DNA of 45,325 nt, taken from contig CAIRBP010000060.1 of assembly GCA_903876885.1 (NCBI GenBank), positions 1 to 45,325 of the forward strand. Reading direction: 5' to 3'. Under the pieces are notes generated by a model. It did not search any database and was not told the origin of the DNA. It saw only the letters and a list, made by a program, of their open reading frames with translations. Shown one piece after another: positions 36,094 to 44,354 of the stretch. The position numbers and the translations under genes are program-made. The first letter of the stretch is position 1, and every line of letters begins with the position of its first letter. The stretch comes from an uncultured Burkholderiales bacterium (GTDB lineage Bacteria > Pseudomonadota > Gammaproteobacteria > Burkholderiales > Burkholderiaceae_C).

Positions 36094-36618
36094 TTAAAAC
36101 CGAGTTCCAACTGACAATGTGAAACCCTTAACATATACATTATCACGATCATATGAATGCATATAGTCAATTTGTCCGTAAATAACTTTTGTTAAATTAG
36201 TTTGAATACCAGCTCCATATGCTACGTCACTACCTAAATCAGATCCTGATGCTGACGCCGTTGAATTGGCACGTACAACTCCTATTCTTGCAAATACTTC
36301 CGTACCGTCAATAATAGTAAATTTTGGTTTTAGAAAAACACCAAATCCGCTGTAGGAGGCATCATACCCGGGTCGACTATCCTTAGATACTGTTGTCGTA
36401 TAAAGAACATCTAAACCCAAGTTTTTATTCAATTCATTTCCAATGAGGAATCTTACGCCATATGGCTTAGCGTCTCCACCTGGACCAGCAAGATCGATTG
36501 GTGAAAAACCAATTTCACCATAAAAGCTGTTTGCAGATCCAACTTGACTTTGAGCATTAGATGCTGAATTCATTAATAATGCACTAACTGCAATAGATAG
36601 TAAAATTTTATTGTTCAT
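36094..36618 (-). CDS. Outer-membrane beta-barrel (opacity/porin-like) protein
   Basis: The 174 aa protein has a signal peptide (about 1-22, SNA before QSQ) and alternating polar/hydrophobic strands typical of an eight-strand barrel (FYGEIGFSPIDL, YGVRFLIGNEL, LGLDVLYTTTV, YSGFGVFLKPKFTII, VFARIGVVRANS, VAYGAGIQTNLT, IYGQIDYMHSYD), ending in FTLSVGTRF with the C-terminal Phe needed for BAM assembly. There is no peptidoglycan domain. The ATG at 36618 has GGAA upstream. A CAGACAGA site lies 53 nt before the start. Confidence 0.85.
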   Translation of the reverse strand: MNNKILLSIAVSALLMNSASNAQSQVGSANSFYGEIGFSPIDLAGPGGDAKPYGVRFLIGNELNKNLGLDVLYTTTVSKDSRPGYDASYSGFGVFLKPKFTIIDGTEVFARIGVVRANSTASASGSDLGSDVAYGAGIQTNLTKVIYGQIDYMHSYDRDNVYVKGFTLSVGTRF

Positions 36619-36667
36619 ATAAATTCCATTAATGTTAAAGATAAGATCATCGTTTAAATTGAAATTA

Positions 36668-36687
36668 AACTCTGTCTGCTCTCGCAC
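36668..36687 (-). promoter_or_regulatory. Shared motif site D (GTGCGAGAGCAGACAGAG)
   Basis: On the minus strand, about 53 nt before the beta-barrel gene start. The core CAGACAGA is exact; the left half is only partly conserved. Confidence 0.5.
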
Positions 36688-36775
36688 TTAAACGAAAATA
36701 ATGATCTATTAATCAAATCAAATTTAAAATTTAATTCTTTAATAAAAAATTGCTAGCAATAGAGTCTATTAATAC

Positions 36776-37957
36776 TTATTCAACTTTATTTTTTAATCCA
36801 ACGACATCAACATCAACTCTTCGGTCTGATGAAAGGCATGCAATAGCCTCTGAAGAGGAATGTAACCCTCTACAAGCACCTGAATCAGTTAACGGTTGTG
36901 AGCTTCCGCGTCCAATAGTTGATAATTTATTTGAAGCGATTAATCCGCTCGAAATAAAATACTCCTTAACCGCGTTAGCCCGTTGAAGTGATAATTTATC
37001 GTTGTATTCCTTAGGACCAATACGATCGGTATGTCCAACAATATTTATGTTGTCATATGCAACACCATTAAGTTGATTAGAAAATTTATCTAATTCAACT
37101 TTTCCTAGCGGAGAGATGGTCGAACGATCAAATCCAAAAAGAACATCAGAGCTAAATGAAACATGAAGAATTTCTGGCGGCGTTACTACAACAGGCGCTG
37201 GAAGCTCTTCATATATTATTCTTTCAACTATCGGTGGTTGTGCCTCTGTAACAACCACTACTACTGGTATAACTTCAGTACTTACACGCTCAATTACTTT
37301 AACCTCTTTAACAGGATCTTGTCCGAATGGGAATACCAAACTAATTGTTCCAATATTTATATCACCTTTGTTTCCTACAGCGTCGTTGATACGATATCTT
37401 TCAAATTCTGTACGTACTGAAATTGATTGATTAATTTTGTAAGAAAATCCGACACCTGCTTTGTAATTATTGTCAATAATTTGTGGGTTGTTATTTAATA
37501 CCGCAATAGAACCCGAGGCTGTAAAATTATCTCTAGCTCGTGTATTAGCTACACCAATTCTTCCAAGAAAGGATAACTTTTCTGTGATGGGTAGGTAACC
37601 TAATAAATCAATATTGAATCCTTCAAGTTTTACGCCTCCGTTTAAAGTCCCCGATGGTATCGTGGTGGATTTAAAACCGAATTCACCCAGCTTAAAATAT
37701 CCAGCTTCAATTCCAAAATTGCTATTTATTTGATAACCTCCGAATATTTTATACGAAGCGTCAATTTGATCGTGTACTATAGAAGTAGAAGTTGATCCCG
37801 CCCCAATTAATTCAGCGCTAATTCGATCATCATCTATTTTTGCTCGGCCCTGCCCTGCACCCAAACCACCGTAGAAGTGATCTATATTTTGAGCTTGTAC
37901 ATTTGTAAAGCAAATTAAGCTTAAAACAGAGGTAATTAGTAGTCTTAAATTATTCAT
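36776..37957 (-). CDS. OmpA-like outer-membrane protein (copy 2)
   Basis: The 393 aa paralogue of the protein at 34353-35519 has the same order: signal peptide (1-22, VQA before QN), beta-barrel (about 25-210), a linker here rich in Val and Pro (EVIPVVVVVTEAQPPIVE), and OmpA domain (about 265-390) with canonical GHTDRIGPKEYNDKLSLQRANAV and DRRVDVDV. The same CRG...ACL cysteine pair is present. It begins 35 nt after the ice-binding lipoprotein gene on the same strand, so the two are probably cotranscribed. Confidence 0.9.
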   Translation of the reverse strand: MNNLRLLITSVLSLICFTNVQAQNIDHFYGGLGAGQGRAKIDDDRISAELIGAGSTSTSIVHDQIDASYKIFGGYQINSNFGIEAGYFKLGEFGFKSTTIPSGTLNGGVKLEGFNIDLLGYLPITEKLSFLGRIGVANTRARDNFTASGSIAVLNNNPQIIDNNYKAGVGFSYKINQSISVRTEFERYRINDAVGNKGDINIGTISLVFPFGQDPVKEVKVIERVSTEVIPVVVVVTEAQPPIVERIIYEELPAPVVVTPPEILHVSFSSDVLFGFDRSTISPLGKVELDKFSNQLNGVAYDNINIVGHTDRIGPKEYNDKLSLQRANAVKEYFISSGLIASNKLSTIGRGSSQPLTDSGACRGLHSSSEAIACLSSDRRVDVDVVGLKNKVE

Positions 37958-37991
37958 TATTTTCTTTCAAATATATTTTTATCAGCAGGTA

Positions 37992-39476
37992 CTAGGGTGA
38001 AACAATGGTGGTGTTTGTCATCGTTACAGATGCATATAAGCCAATTGCTCGACCAATTAGAGTAGTTTGATTTGTCTGACCTACAGTAGAAAAGGTTACG
38101 CCAGAAGAAGCTATGATGGTTCCTACCATGTTAGAACCATATCCAATTGTTGCTGCACTTCCAACTTGCCAGTACACATTTTTAGCCTGTGCACCATTCG
38201 AAAGTATTACTTGCTTAAAGGTATCAACAGTTAAAGTAGATGGAATTATAAAAATCCATTCAGCATCAGGATTTCCCCCTGCATCTAATGTTAGATTACC
38301 AGCACTAATAATAAATGAGCTACCTGTACTGTATACAGCAGGTGCTAAAGTAATAAGACCTAATTCTCCGTTTATAACATGACCAATTGGTAAAATGCTT
38401 AAAGTATGGTAAGCGGCAATTGCGTCATTTGTAGCAGTAGTAGCCAATGCTAGAGTGGCATCTGTACCTGGCGCTGGTGGCCCACAATAAATATGGCCAG
38501 TAACATTACCAATATTTAGTGTTGTTTCTGTATATATAGTACTTCCTTGATGGAAGCCGGTAAATAATGTACAAGCTGCAGTTGTACCTAAATCACCATT
38601 GATAATTGTATTGATACCCGAATTCGTTACACCTGCATTACCTCCAAATGCTCCGTAAGAAGCAATACTATGTAAATCAACCACCGCTGCATGATTACAA
38701 GCAAGCGTTCCAGTTTGAAATGTAAACGAAGTTGCTAATAACGCATTACCATCTGTATCTTTAATTCCATTTGTTAAATTAACAGAATAAACTGTAGAGG
38801 CAGTATAGGCCAATGGGGTAAATGTCGCAGTGTTCGTTAAATCGTTATAACTTATAGAGCCTGCAAACGTAGGTGAATTAATATAAAAAGATGATGATGT
38901 TATGGTCAATGCATCCATAGATTTACTAAATGTGACACTAACTGGCTGGGATAAGCAAATACCTGTTTGCAATGGAGAAATAAGAGGATTTGTAGCAGTA
39001 ATAGTAGGGCCAATAGTCGTAATATTGGAAGTGTTAAAACTCCAAATGTATTCTGAAGCCATTTGTATTCCGTTAGTATCAGCAACCCCGGTTGTAATGG
39101 TTGCTGTGCATATAGAATTTACTGGAAGGCTAGAAGTTTGTTGAAAAGTAGCTGTTTGATTTAAATTGTTGTATTTGACAGTTCCTGTAATAGGAGTACC
39201 AGATGGACAATTAATCAAAAAAGTAGAAGTATTTAATGTTGCAGAATTCATATTGCGATTGAATTTTGCAGATATAGCCATATTATTTGCAACTCCAGTC
39301 ACAATAGGATTAGTATTAGCTGGGACAGTCAGTATTACCTGCGGAGGCGTGGACACGACAGGTGTTCCGAGAATTGGAGACTGACCACCTGATCCACCAC
39401 ATCCGTTTAATAAATTAATACAAATTAGGACGCAGATGGATCGTAATTTTCTAGCTGTTATGTTTAAAAGCCTCAT
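37992..39476 (-). CDS. Ice-binding-domain (DUF3494) lipoprotein with two Ig-like domains
   Basis: The 494 aa surface lipoprotein has lipobox LLNGC (Cys26), two SbsA-type Ig-like (Big_5) domains (about 45-150 and 155-255; e.g. ISAKFNRNMNSATLNTSTF and VSVTFSKSMDALTITSSSF), and a C-terminal DUF3494 beta-solenoid (about 265-490: SYGAFGGNAGVTNSGINTIINGDLGT ... AEWIFIIPSTLTVDT ... NVYWQVGSAATIGYGSNMVGTIIAS). In cold-adapted microbes this fold binds ice; many relatives in mesophiles may serve adhesion. The ATG at 39476 has AAGGA. Upstream sits shared motif site B; downstream is OmpA copy 2. Confidence 0.9.
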   Translation of the reverse strand: MRLLNITARKLRSICVLICINLLNGCGGSGGQSPILGTPVVSTPPQVILTVPANTNPIVTGVANNMAISAKFNRNMNSATLNTSTFLINCPSGTPITGTVKYNNLNQTATFQQTSSLPVNSICTATITTGVADTNGIQMASEYIWSFNTSNITTIGPTITATNPLISPLQTGICLSQPVSVTFSKSMDALTITSSSFYINSPTFAGSISYNDLTNTATFTPLAYTASTVYSVNLTNGIKDTDGNALLATSFTFQTGTLACNHAAVVDLHSIASYGAFGGNAGVTNSGINTIINGDLGTTAACTLFTGFHQGSTIYTETTLNIGNVTGHIYCGPPAPGTDATLALATTATNDAIAAYHTLSILPIGHVINGELGLITLAPAVYSTGSSFIISAGNLTLDAGGNPDAEWIFIIPSTLTVDTFKQVILSNGAQAKNVYWQVGSAATIGYGSNMVGTIIASSGVTFSTVGQTNQTTLIGRAIGLYASVTMTNTTIVSP

Positions 39477-39547
39477 ATAAATTCCTTCGTTTGGTGTATT
39501 TAAAGAAATACATTCCATAAGATTGATTTGATAAGAATTTATCTATT

Positions 39548-39567
39548 ACGTCTGTCTGATATCCAAC
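39548..39567 (-). promoter_or_regulatory. Shared motif site B (GTTGGATATCAGACAGAC)
   Basis: On the minus strand, 72 nt before the start of the ice-binding lipoprotein gene. The best-formed copy of the repeated upstream motif. Confidence 0.7.
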
Positions 39568-39587
39568 ATAAATTAATACGACATCCC

Positions 39588-39618
39588 TTGACAAAACTCA
39601 TAATATAAAAATGATACT
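39588..39618 (+). promoter_or_regulatory. Candidate promoter of the BON lipoprotein gene
   Basis: A perfect TTGACA (39588-39593) is followed after 19 nt by GATACT, with an AT-rich spacer. Start of transcription would give a leader of about 55-60 nt before the ATG at 39682. Confidence 0.45.
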
Positions 39619-39681
39619 GAGTTAAATTTGTTTTATATTTTGCAATTTTTTCAAAATATAAAAACTAATAAAGTGAAATCT

Positions 39682-39996
39682 ATGAATATTAAAAAATACC
39701 TTCAATGCATAACTACATCATTATTGATTACAATTTTCTCCGGCTGTGCTGTCACAAGAGACCAGGAATCAGTTGGAGCATATATTGACGATAGTGTCAT
39801 TACTACATCCATTAAAAGTAAATTTTTTGAAGATAAGACTGTTGATGGCTCAGCAATTACAGTTGAAACTTTAAATGGAATCGTGATGCTATCCGGTTTT
39901 GTAAAAAATGTATTGCAAAAAAATACAGCTGAAAATATAACAATAAAAGTTAAGGGTGTTAAAGCTGTGAAAAATGAAATATCTGTGAAGCCATAA
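39682..39996 (+). CDS. BON-domain lipoprotein (OsmY/DolP-like)
   Basis: The 104 aa protein has lipobox TIFSGC (Cys22) and one BON domain (about 35-104): YIDDSVITTSIKSKFFEDKTVDGSAITVETLNGIVMLSGFVKNVLQKNTAENITIKVKGVKAVKNEISVK. BON proteins such as OsmY and DolP attach to membranes and help envelope integrity under osmotic stress. I use the ATG at 39682, which starts the signal sequence, not a possible start 18 codons earlier. Divergent from the ice-binding lipoprotein gene. Confidence 0.92.
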   Translation: MNIKKYLQCITTSLLITIFSGCAVTRDQESVGAYIDDSVITTSIKSKFFEDKTVDGSAITVETLNGIVMLSGFVKNVLQKNTAENITIKVKGVKAVKNEISVKP

Positions 39997-40016
39997 TTTA
40001 AAGAAAAACAAAATAA

Positions 40017-40041
40017 CCCCCAGATAAAGAAGTATCTGGGG
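40017..40041. terminator. Hairpin between BON and glycine-zipper genes
   Basis: CCCCAGATA, AAGAAG loop, TATCTGGGG. On the minus strand the stem is followed by a T-rich tract, making it a likely terminator of the glycine-zipper gene; it may also end the BON transcript. Confidence 0.75.
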
Positions 40042-40050
40042 ACTAAATAC

Positions 40051-40272
40051 CTATTTTGATTTATTGACTTCATGTCCAATATATCCACCAACTGCAGCAC
40101 CACCAATAGTTCCTGCAGCACTGCCGCCTGTTAATATAGCCCCTCCGACAGCTCCTGCACCGGCTCCAATAGCTGTTGATTTATCTTTTTCAGACATATG
40201 TGAACAACCAGATAAGATAATTAAATAAAAATATAATGTATAGACGTAATTTTTTCGTTTGTTTAGAAACAT
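40051..40272 (-). CDS. Glycine-zipper lipoprotein
   Basis: The 73 aa protein has a short signal with lipobox ILSGC (Cys23) and a glycine-zipper hairpin (about 33-67: AIGAGAGAVGGAILTGGSAAGTIGGAAVGGYIGHEV), two GxxxG-type helices that insert in or bridge the outer membrane (OsmB/SlyB-like). AAAGG precedes the ATG. A degenerate copy of the shared upstream motif lies 77 nt before the start. Divergent from the YqjD/YqjE-like pair. Confidence 0.88.
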   Translation of the reverse strand: MFLNKRKNYVYTLYFYLIILSGCSHMSEKDKSTAIGAGAGAVGGAILTGGSAAGTIGGAAVGGYIGHEVNKSK

Positions 40273-40348
40273 AAATAACCTTTAAGATAATTTGAAAAAT
40301 ATAAATCCACAAATGTGAATGGACATAAGATAACAACTTATATTTGAT

Positions 40349-40368
40349 ACGTCTGTACCCTTGAACAC
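40349..40368 (-). promoter_or_regulatory. Shared motif site E (degenerate, TACAGACGTAT)
   Basis: The minus strand reads GTTCAAGGGTACAGACGTAT, sharing ACAGACGTA with site B, 77 nt before the glycine-zipper gene. The weakest of the five sites. Confidence 0.35.
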
Positions 40369-40371
40369 TAT

Positions 40372-40391
40372 GTGTGACATCAGACAGACTG
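40372..40391 (+). promoter_or_regulatory. Shared motif site C (GTGTGACATCAGACAGAC)
   Basis: On the plus strand, 57 nt before the YqjD-like gene. It contains the exact 9-mer CAGACAGAC, with six of nine matches in the left half to site B. Confidence 0.65.
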
Positions 40392-40446
40392 ATTTTTGTT
40401 TACAAAGTAAATTATCCTTTGTATAAAGTAATGAAAGAAGAAAAAT

Positions 40447-40761
40447 ATGAGTGAGCAAAAATTAGATCGTGAAAAATTAAATTCTTTAATAAATCTATTT
40501 TTCAATAATTTTGATGAAATGTTAAATAATTCAAAGCCTCTCATAAATGAAAGTGCAGATGAAATATCAGAAATTGCAATATGGATATTAAATAAAATTG
40601 ATCTTCAAATGATTTTGAAGAATACTAATTGCAAATTTATTGACCCTGTTGCGAATTCAATTCGCAAAGATCCTATTAAAGCCATTCTTCTTGCAACAAG
40701 CATTGGGGCTATCTCTGCTGGACTTATAACCCTTCTTTCTCGATCAAAATTTAAAAATTAA
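40447..40761 (+). CDS. ElaB/YqjD (DUF883)-like membrane-anchored protein
   Basis: The 104 aa protein has a long charged helical N-terminal part and a single C-terminal membrane anchor (about 77-98) in the form SIRKDPIKAILLATSIGAISAGLITLLSRS. This basic-Pro-hydrophobic tail ending in SR is the ElaB/YqjD pattern; in E. coli these tail-anchored, RpoS-dependent proteins bind ribosomes in stationary phase. Similarity outside the tail is weak, so the assignment rests on layout and on the next gene. Confidence 0.7.
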   Translation: MSEQKLDREKLNSLINLFFNNFDEMLNNSKPLINESADEISEIAIWILNKIDLQMILKNTNCKFIDPVANSIRKDPIKAILLATSIGAISAGLITLLSRSKFKN

Positions 40762-40768
40762 TATATTA

Positions 40769-41152
40769 ATGCTTAAATTAATATATAAATTAATAGGATT
40801 TAAGCCCATCTATTTTGTAGAATATTTGAGCAAATCAGTTGAGATTATTTCAAATGAGTTCAAATCATCGCTACATTGTTTGAAGCAAAGTATTTTTCTA
40901 TACTTAATTTCTTTTGCTTTAATTTGTATCGGAATAATTACCTGCCTTACATCAATCTTGCTGTGGGCAGCTCTACCCATCTTGGACACTCAATATTCTT
41001 GGATACTTATTTTTCTTCCAGCACTTATTATTTCAATTGGTGTCATTTTCTATGTATTGGCATGTAAACACATAGCTGGGCATTTATTTAAAAAAACCAT
41101 AAAGCATATAAAATTAGAAATAAGTAAGTTACTCCATAATTCAAGTTCATGA
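40769..41152 (+). CDS. YqjE-like (phage holin superfamily) membrane protein
   Basis: The 127 aa protein has two strong membrane helices (about 40-68 and 74-100; ILLWAALPILDTQYSWILIFLPALIISIGVIFYV) between charged amphipathic ends, the topology of YqjE / Phage_holin_3_6 proteins. It begins 7 nt after the YqjD-like gene, reproducing the E. coli yqjD-yqjE order. No Shine-Dalgarno is visible, so translation may depend on coupling. The function of the family is not established. Confidence 0.7.
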   Translation: MLKLIYKLIGFKPIYFVEYLSKSVEIISNEFKSSLHCLKQSIFLYLISFALICIGIITCLTSILLWAALPILDTQYSWILIFLPALIISIGVIFYVLACKHIAGHLFKKTIKHIKLEISKLLHNSSS

Positions 41153-41248
41153 TATTTAGTTATTTCTAAAAAAAACATTCCTATTTAAAAAAAATTTCTT
41201 TATAAATAAATTTTGAATTGCATGTAATTTTCATGCGTAACACATAAA

Positions 41249-41650
41249 TCACATTACTCTGCAAATAGATTCAACTATGTTTGTTATTGGATTAATTGTT
41301 TGAGAGTCATCCTTAATAAGTTGCGTAGGAATTTTATCCTTTGATAATCGAAAACTCTTTTTACCTTCATCAATTGCTCCCCTAGTTTCGAAACCAATTT
41401 TATAAGCCGCCATTATTGCATTGCAATAAGACGTTAATTGTTGTTCCATTCCTTTTTTTATACATTCATCAAGTTCATTAATATTTTTCAAAGATATTAG
41501 TTCACTTATTTGAAAATGTGAAGAATTTATCTGCTGAGAATTCAAATTTAATAATAGATTATTTAACTCAATCATTTGAGTGTGATACATATTCTCTAAA
41601 CATTCGAAATTTTCAAGTTTTTCTGAATTTACGTGCGCAATTTCTTTCAT
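41249..41650 (-). CDS. Phasin-like helical protein
   Basis: The 133 aa soluble protein is almost entirely helical, with the pattern of a phasin_2-type protein (IELNNLLLNLNSQQ, then LTSYCNAIMAAYKIGFETRGAIDE, then a charged tail). Phasins coat polyhydroxybutyrate granules; the neighbouring acetoacetate/3-hydroxybutyrate genes make this attractive, but sequence similarity is not decisive. A good ribosome site (AAGGTGA) precedes the ATG. AT-rich. Confidence 0.5.
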   Translation of the reverse strand: MKEIAHVNSEKLENFECLENMYHTQMIELNNLLLNLNSQQINSSHFQISELISLKNINELDECIKKGMEQQLTSYCNAIMAAYKIGFETRGAIDEGKKSFRLSKDKIPTQLIKDDSQTINPITNIVESICRVM

Positions 41651-41775
41651 ATATTCACCTTTTTATTAGTAAAATTTTATAACTATCGTTATGTTATTAT
41701 TTTTCAATTTATTAATAAATAGATCAATTAGTAATTTCGAAAATAAGTAACCGTTAAAAATTCATAATAATTTAT

Positions 41776-42513
41776 TTAGTTTAAATAATCATATACAACC
41801 TCACCTAAACCTAAGGTTAAATCAGCAACAAAATGTATTGTAGATATTACTTCTAGTACAGGAAGTTCAAATACAGGCGCTAAAGCATGCGGATGTAATT
41901 CAAGGGTAGCAGGCCCTGTCCAAGCCCCTTTTAAACTTACATGGGTTGTGTAATATCTGACTAACTCACAAATACGAACTGATCCGTCAACATGCGGGAT
42001 AATCTTTAATAAATAGTTAGGGGCTGCCAAAGAAGCCATAACGAGTGCAGAGTTTACCTCTCTATGTTTAAAGCCCATAGTTGCCTTAGCTATTTCTACT
42101 GAACCATATTCTAAAGTTCCTACTAACGTATCTATTTCAATTTCCAACTTAGGAGTTGCTAGTTTTTTGGGGAATCCCCATAATTCTCTTCCTCCAGCAA
42201 TGGGAGGGTGATCGTTTAAATACATAGCATGTGCATAAGAGCCACATACACCATCTAATTTGACAGGTATGATTTGACCAGATTCAGTATATGACCCAAA
42301 ACCTGTTGAGTCTGGCATATTGATAAATTCAAATTTCACTAAAGGCTCCATTATTTCTAACGGCTCTGGAACAACTGCTCTTAAAGCTTCCATGTCTGTA
42401 CGATAGGTAATTATTAAGAACTCTCTATTCTTAAATCGATATGGACCGTGAGGAAATGCCGGACTAGTTAAAGGCATTGCAAATGCATTTGTCTTTACAT
42501 CTTGTAATTTCAT
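41776..42513 (-). CDS. adc: Acetoacetate decarboxylase
   Basis: The 245 aa enzyme converts acetoacetate to acetone and CO2. The Schiff-base lysine lies in [19 protein letters not shown] (K116/K117, equivalent to K115/K116 of the clostridial enzyme), and the conserved [10 protein letters not shown] (residues 75-84) and [14 protein letters not shown] are present. Length matches the family. Its ATG overlaps the stop of the CoA-transferase gene as ATGA, so the two are translationally coupled. A broader-specificity ADC-superfamily decarboxylase is the alternative. Confidence 0.9.
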   Translation of the reverse strand: MKLQDVKTNAFAMPLTSPAFPHGPYRFKNREFLIITYRTDMEALRAVVPEPLEIMEPLVKFEFINMPDSTGFGSYTESGQIIPVKLDGVCGSYAHAMYLNDHPPIAGGRELWGFPKKLATPKLEIEIDTLVGTLEYGSVEIAKATMGFKHREVNSALVMASLAAPNYLLKIIPHVDGSVRICELVRYYTTHVSLKGAWTGPATLELHPHALAPVFELPVLEVISTIHFVADLTLGLGEVVYDYLN

Positions 42514-44171
42514 TTTCTTTCTTCCAAATATAAATGTTGAACTTTAAGAACATGCTGTTTAATGAGGTCATTTTTAATACACATCGATTTTTCACTAAAT
42601 ATACGGGCATCCATTATTTCTAAATGATTTGAAATCATGGGTTTGAAATCCATAAAGGCTAAGATATCTCTATTTAAATCGATGCCTGGCGCTATTTCAA
42701 CTAACTCAATCCCATTCTCTTCTAGACGAAAGACACACCTCTCCGTTATGTATAAAACGGATTGTTTTCGCTCGTATGCATCTCTTCCATTAAATGTTAT
42801 CTGGTCAACTTGTTTTATAAATTTTTTAATTCCAGTTTCACTTTTAATGTTAATTTGTCCATTTATTATTTCCAAATCTAATTTACCGGCACAAAAGGTA
42901 CCAACAAATACTAAACGTTTGGTGTTTTGACTAATACTTATAAAACCACCGGCCCCCGCTAGGTGACCATTAAAGTTACTAACATTAAGATTTCCACTTG
43001 CTTGAACTTGCGCTAATCCTAAGAATGCAATATCAAGGCCTCCACCATCATAGAAATCGAATTGGTATGGTTGATCTAATATAGCCTCAGCATTAGTTGC
43101 TGCTCCAAAATTTAATCCATTAGCTGGTAATCCTCCAACAACCCCAGGCTCTGCAGTTAATGTCATTAAATCTACTAGATCCTCCTCAGCTGCAATTTCT
43201 GCTATACATTCTGGTATTCCTACTCCCAAATTCACAATATCGTGAGCTCTTAATTCAAGTGCTGCCCTTCTAGCAATAATCTTACGCGCCTCTAGTGGGG
43301 CAATGGCTAATAATTCATGCTGAGCTAACAACTCGCCTGAATAATAAGGACTAAAGGGCTCAGAAAATGTCTGAAGATGATGTTCTGTTTTTTCGGATAA
43401 AACGACATAGTCAACTAAAATTCCTGGTATTTTGACATTACGTGAATTTAGAGATCCTAATTTGGCTAATCTTTCAACTTGAACTATTACTATTCCACCA
43501 GAGTTGTGCGTTGCCATAGCTATCGCTAATGAGTCTAGTGTTAATGCCTCTCTTTCCATTGTTATGTTTCCATGCTCATCGGAAGTAGTCCCACGCAGTA
43601 GGCAACTGTGAATCGGCATAGCCTTATAGAACAAGTACTCTATACCACTTATGGTGATCAATTCAACTAAAATTTGATTACTACAATTATTAATTCGCCC
43701 TCCTCCAAGTCTTGGATCGACAAAAGTACCAATGCCGACTTGGGTTATAAGACCAGGTCGATGAGCTGCTGAATCACGGAAAAGTTGACTAATTACACCT
43801 TGAGGCAAGTTATACGCTTCGATTTGATCATGTAAAGCCAATTTCTGTAATTTCGGAACTAATCCCCAATGTCCTCCTATCACACACTTTAAAAGTCCAA
43901 CGTGAGCTAAATGATTTAGACCTCTTTCAGATCCATCGCCCTGCCCGCCTGCATAAAGTAAAGTTAAATTATGTACAGTCATAGTACCTGGAAACAACGC
44001 TTGATCAAGATATCTTTTCTCTAAAGCAATTGCTAATCCTTCAGGGAATCCACTACCGATAAATCCGCCAGTCACAAGAGTTGTATTAGGCCTTATATGA
44101 CTTACTGCTTCAGAATAACTAACTACTTTATTCCCTGAAATGGTACGAGTATTGAAGTTAGGATTTCTCAT
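42510..44171 (-). CDS. Single-chain acyl-CoA:acetate/3-ketoacid CoA-transferase
   Basis: The 553 aa protein is a fused alpha-beta family I CoA-transferase of the YdiF/acetate CoA-transferase type. The N-half has [25 protein letters not shown]; the C-half has the covalent glutamate E341 in [27 protein letters not shown]. Likely substrate given the neighbours is acetoacetate (to acetoacetyl-CoA), though propionate/acetate use cannot be excluded. No Shine-Dalgarno precedes the ATG. First gene of a two-gene operon with adc. Confidence 0.92.
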   Translation of the reverse strand: MRNPNFNTRTISGNKVVSYSEAVSHIRPNTTLVTGGFIGSGFPEGLAIALEKRYLDQALFPGTMTVHNLTLLYAGGQGDGSERGLNHLAHVGLLKCVIGGHWGLVPKLQKLALHDQIEAYNLPQGVISQLFRDSAAHRPGLITQVGIGTFVDPRLGGGRINNCSNQILVELITISGIEYLFYKAMPIHSCLLRGTTSDEHGNITMEREALTLDSLAIAMATHNSGGIVIVQVERLAKLGSLNSRNVKIPGILVDYVVLSEKTEHHLQTFSEPFSPYYSGELLAQHELLAIAPLEARKIIARRAALELRAHDIVNLGVGIPECIAEIAAEEDLVDLMTLTAEPGVVGGLPANGLNFGAATNAEAILDQPYQFDFYDGGGLDIAFLGLAQVQASGNLNVSNFNGHLAGAGGFISISQNTKRLVFVGTFCAGKLDLEIINGQINIKSETGIKKFIKQVDQITFNGRDAYERKQSVLYITERCVFRLEENGIELVEIAPGIDLNRDILAFMDFKPMISNHLEIMDARIFSEKSMCIKNDLIKQHVLKVQHLYLEERK

Positions 44172-44354
44172 GAATTATTTGTATTATTATGAATTTGGAA
44201 TAACCAATAATTTGGTCTTTGCTGTCACTATTTTTAATGATATTCAATTCAAAGTCTGTTCATTACCGAACTAAGTAAATGATTGGTAAAAAGGATAATT
44301 CAGTATTGATTTTGTAAAACTCAATTTAAATTAAAATTCAATTAAATTAATACA

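Noticed and set aside
39702..40121. Minus-strand 139-codon frame opposite the BON gene
   Set aside because: Antisense to a clear BON lipoprotein and overlaps the glycine-zipper gene; no recognisable domain.
36668..40391. Possibility that the repeated CAGACAGAC sites are a CRISPR or transposon end
   Set aside because: Spacing is irregular (hundreds to thousands of bases), each copy is single, and orientation follows the downstream gene, which fits a regulatory site instead.
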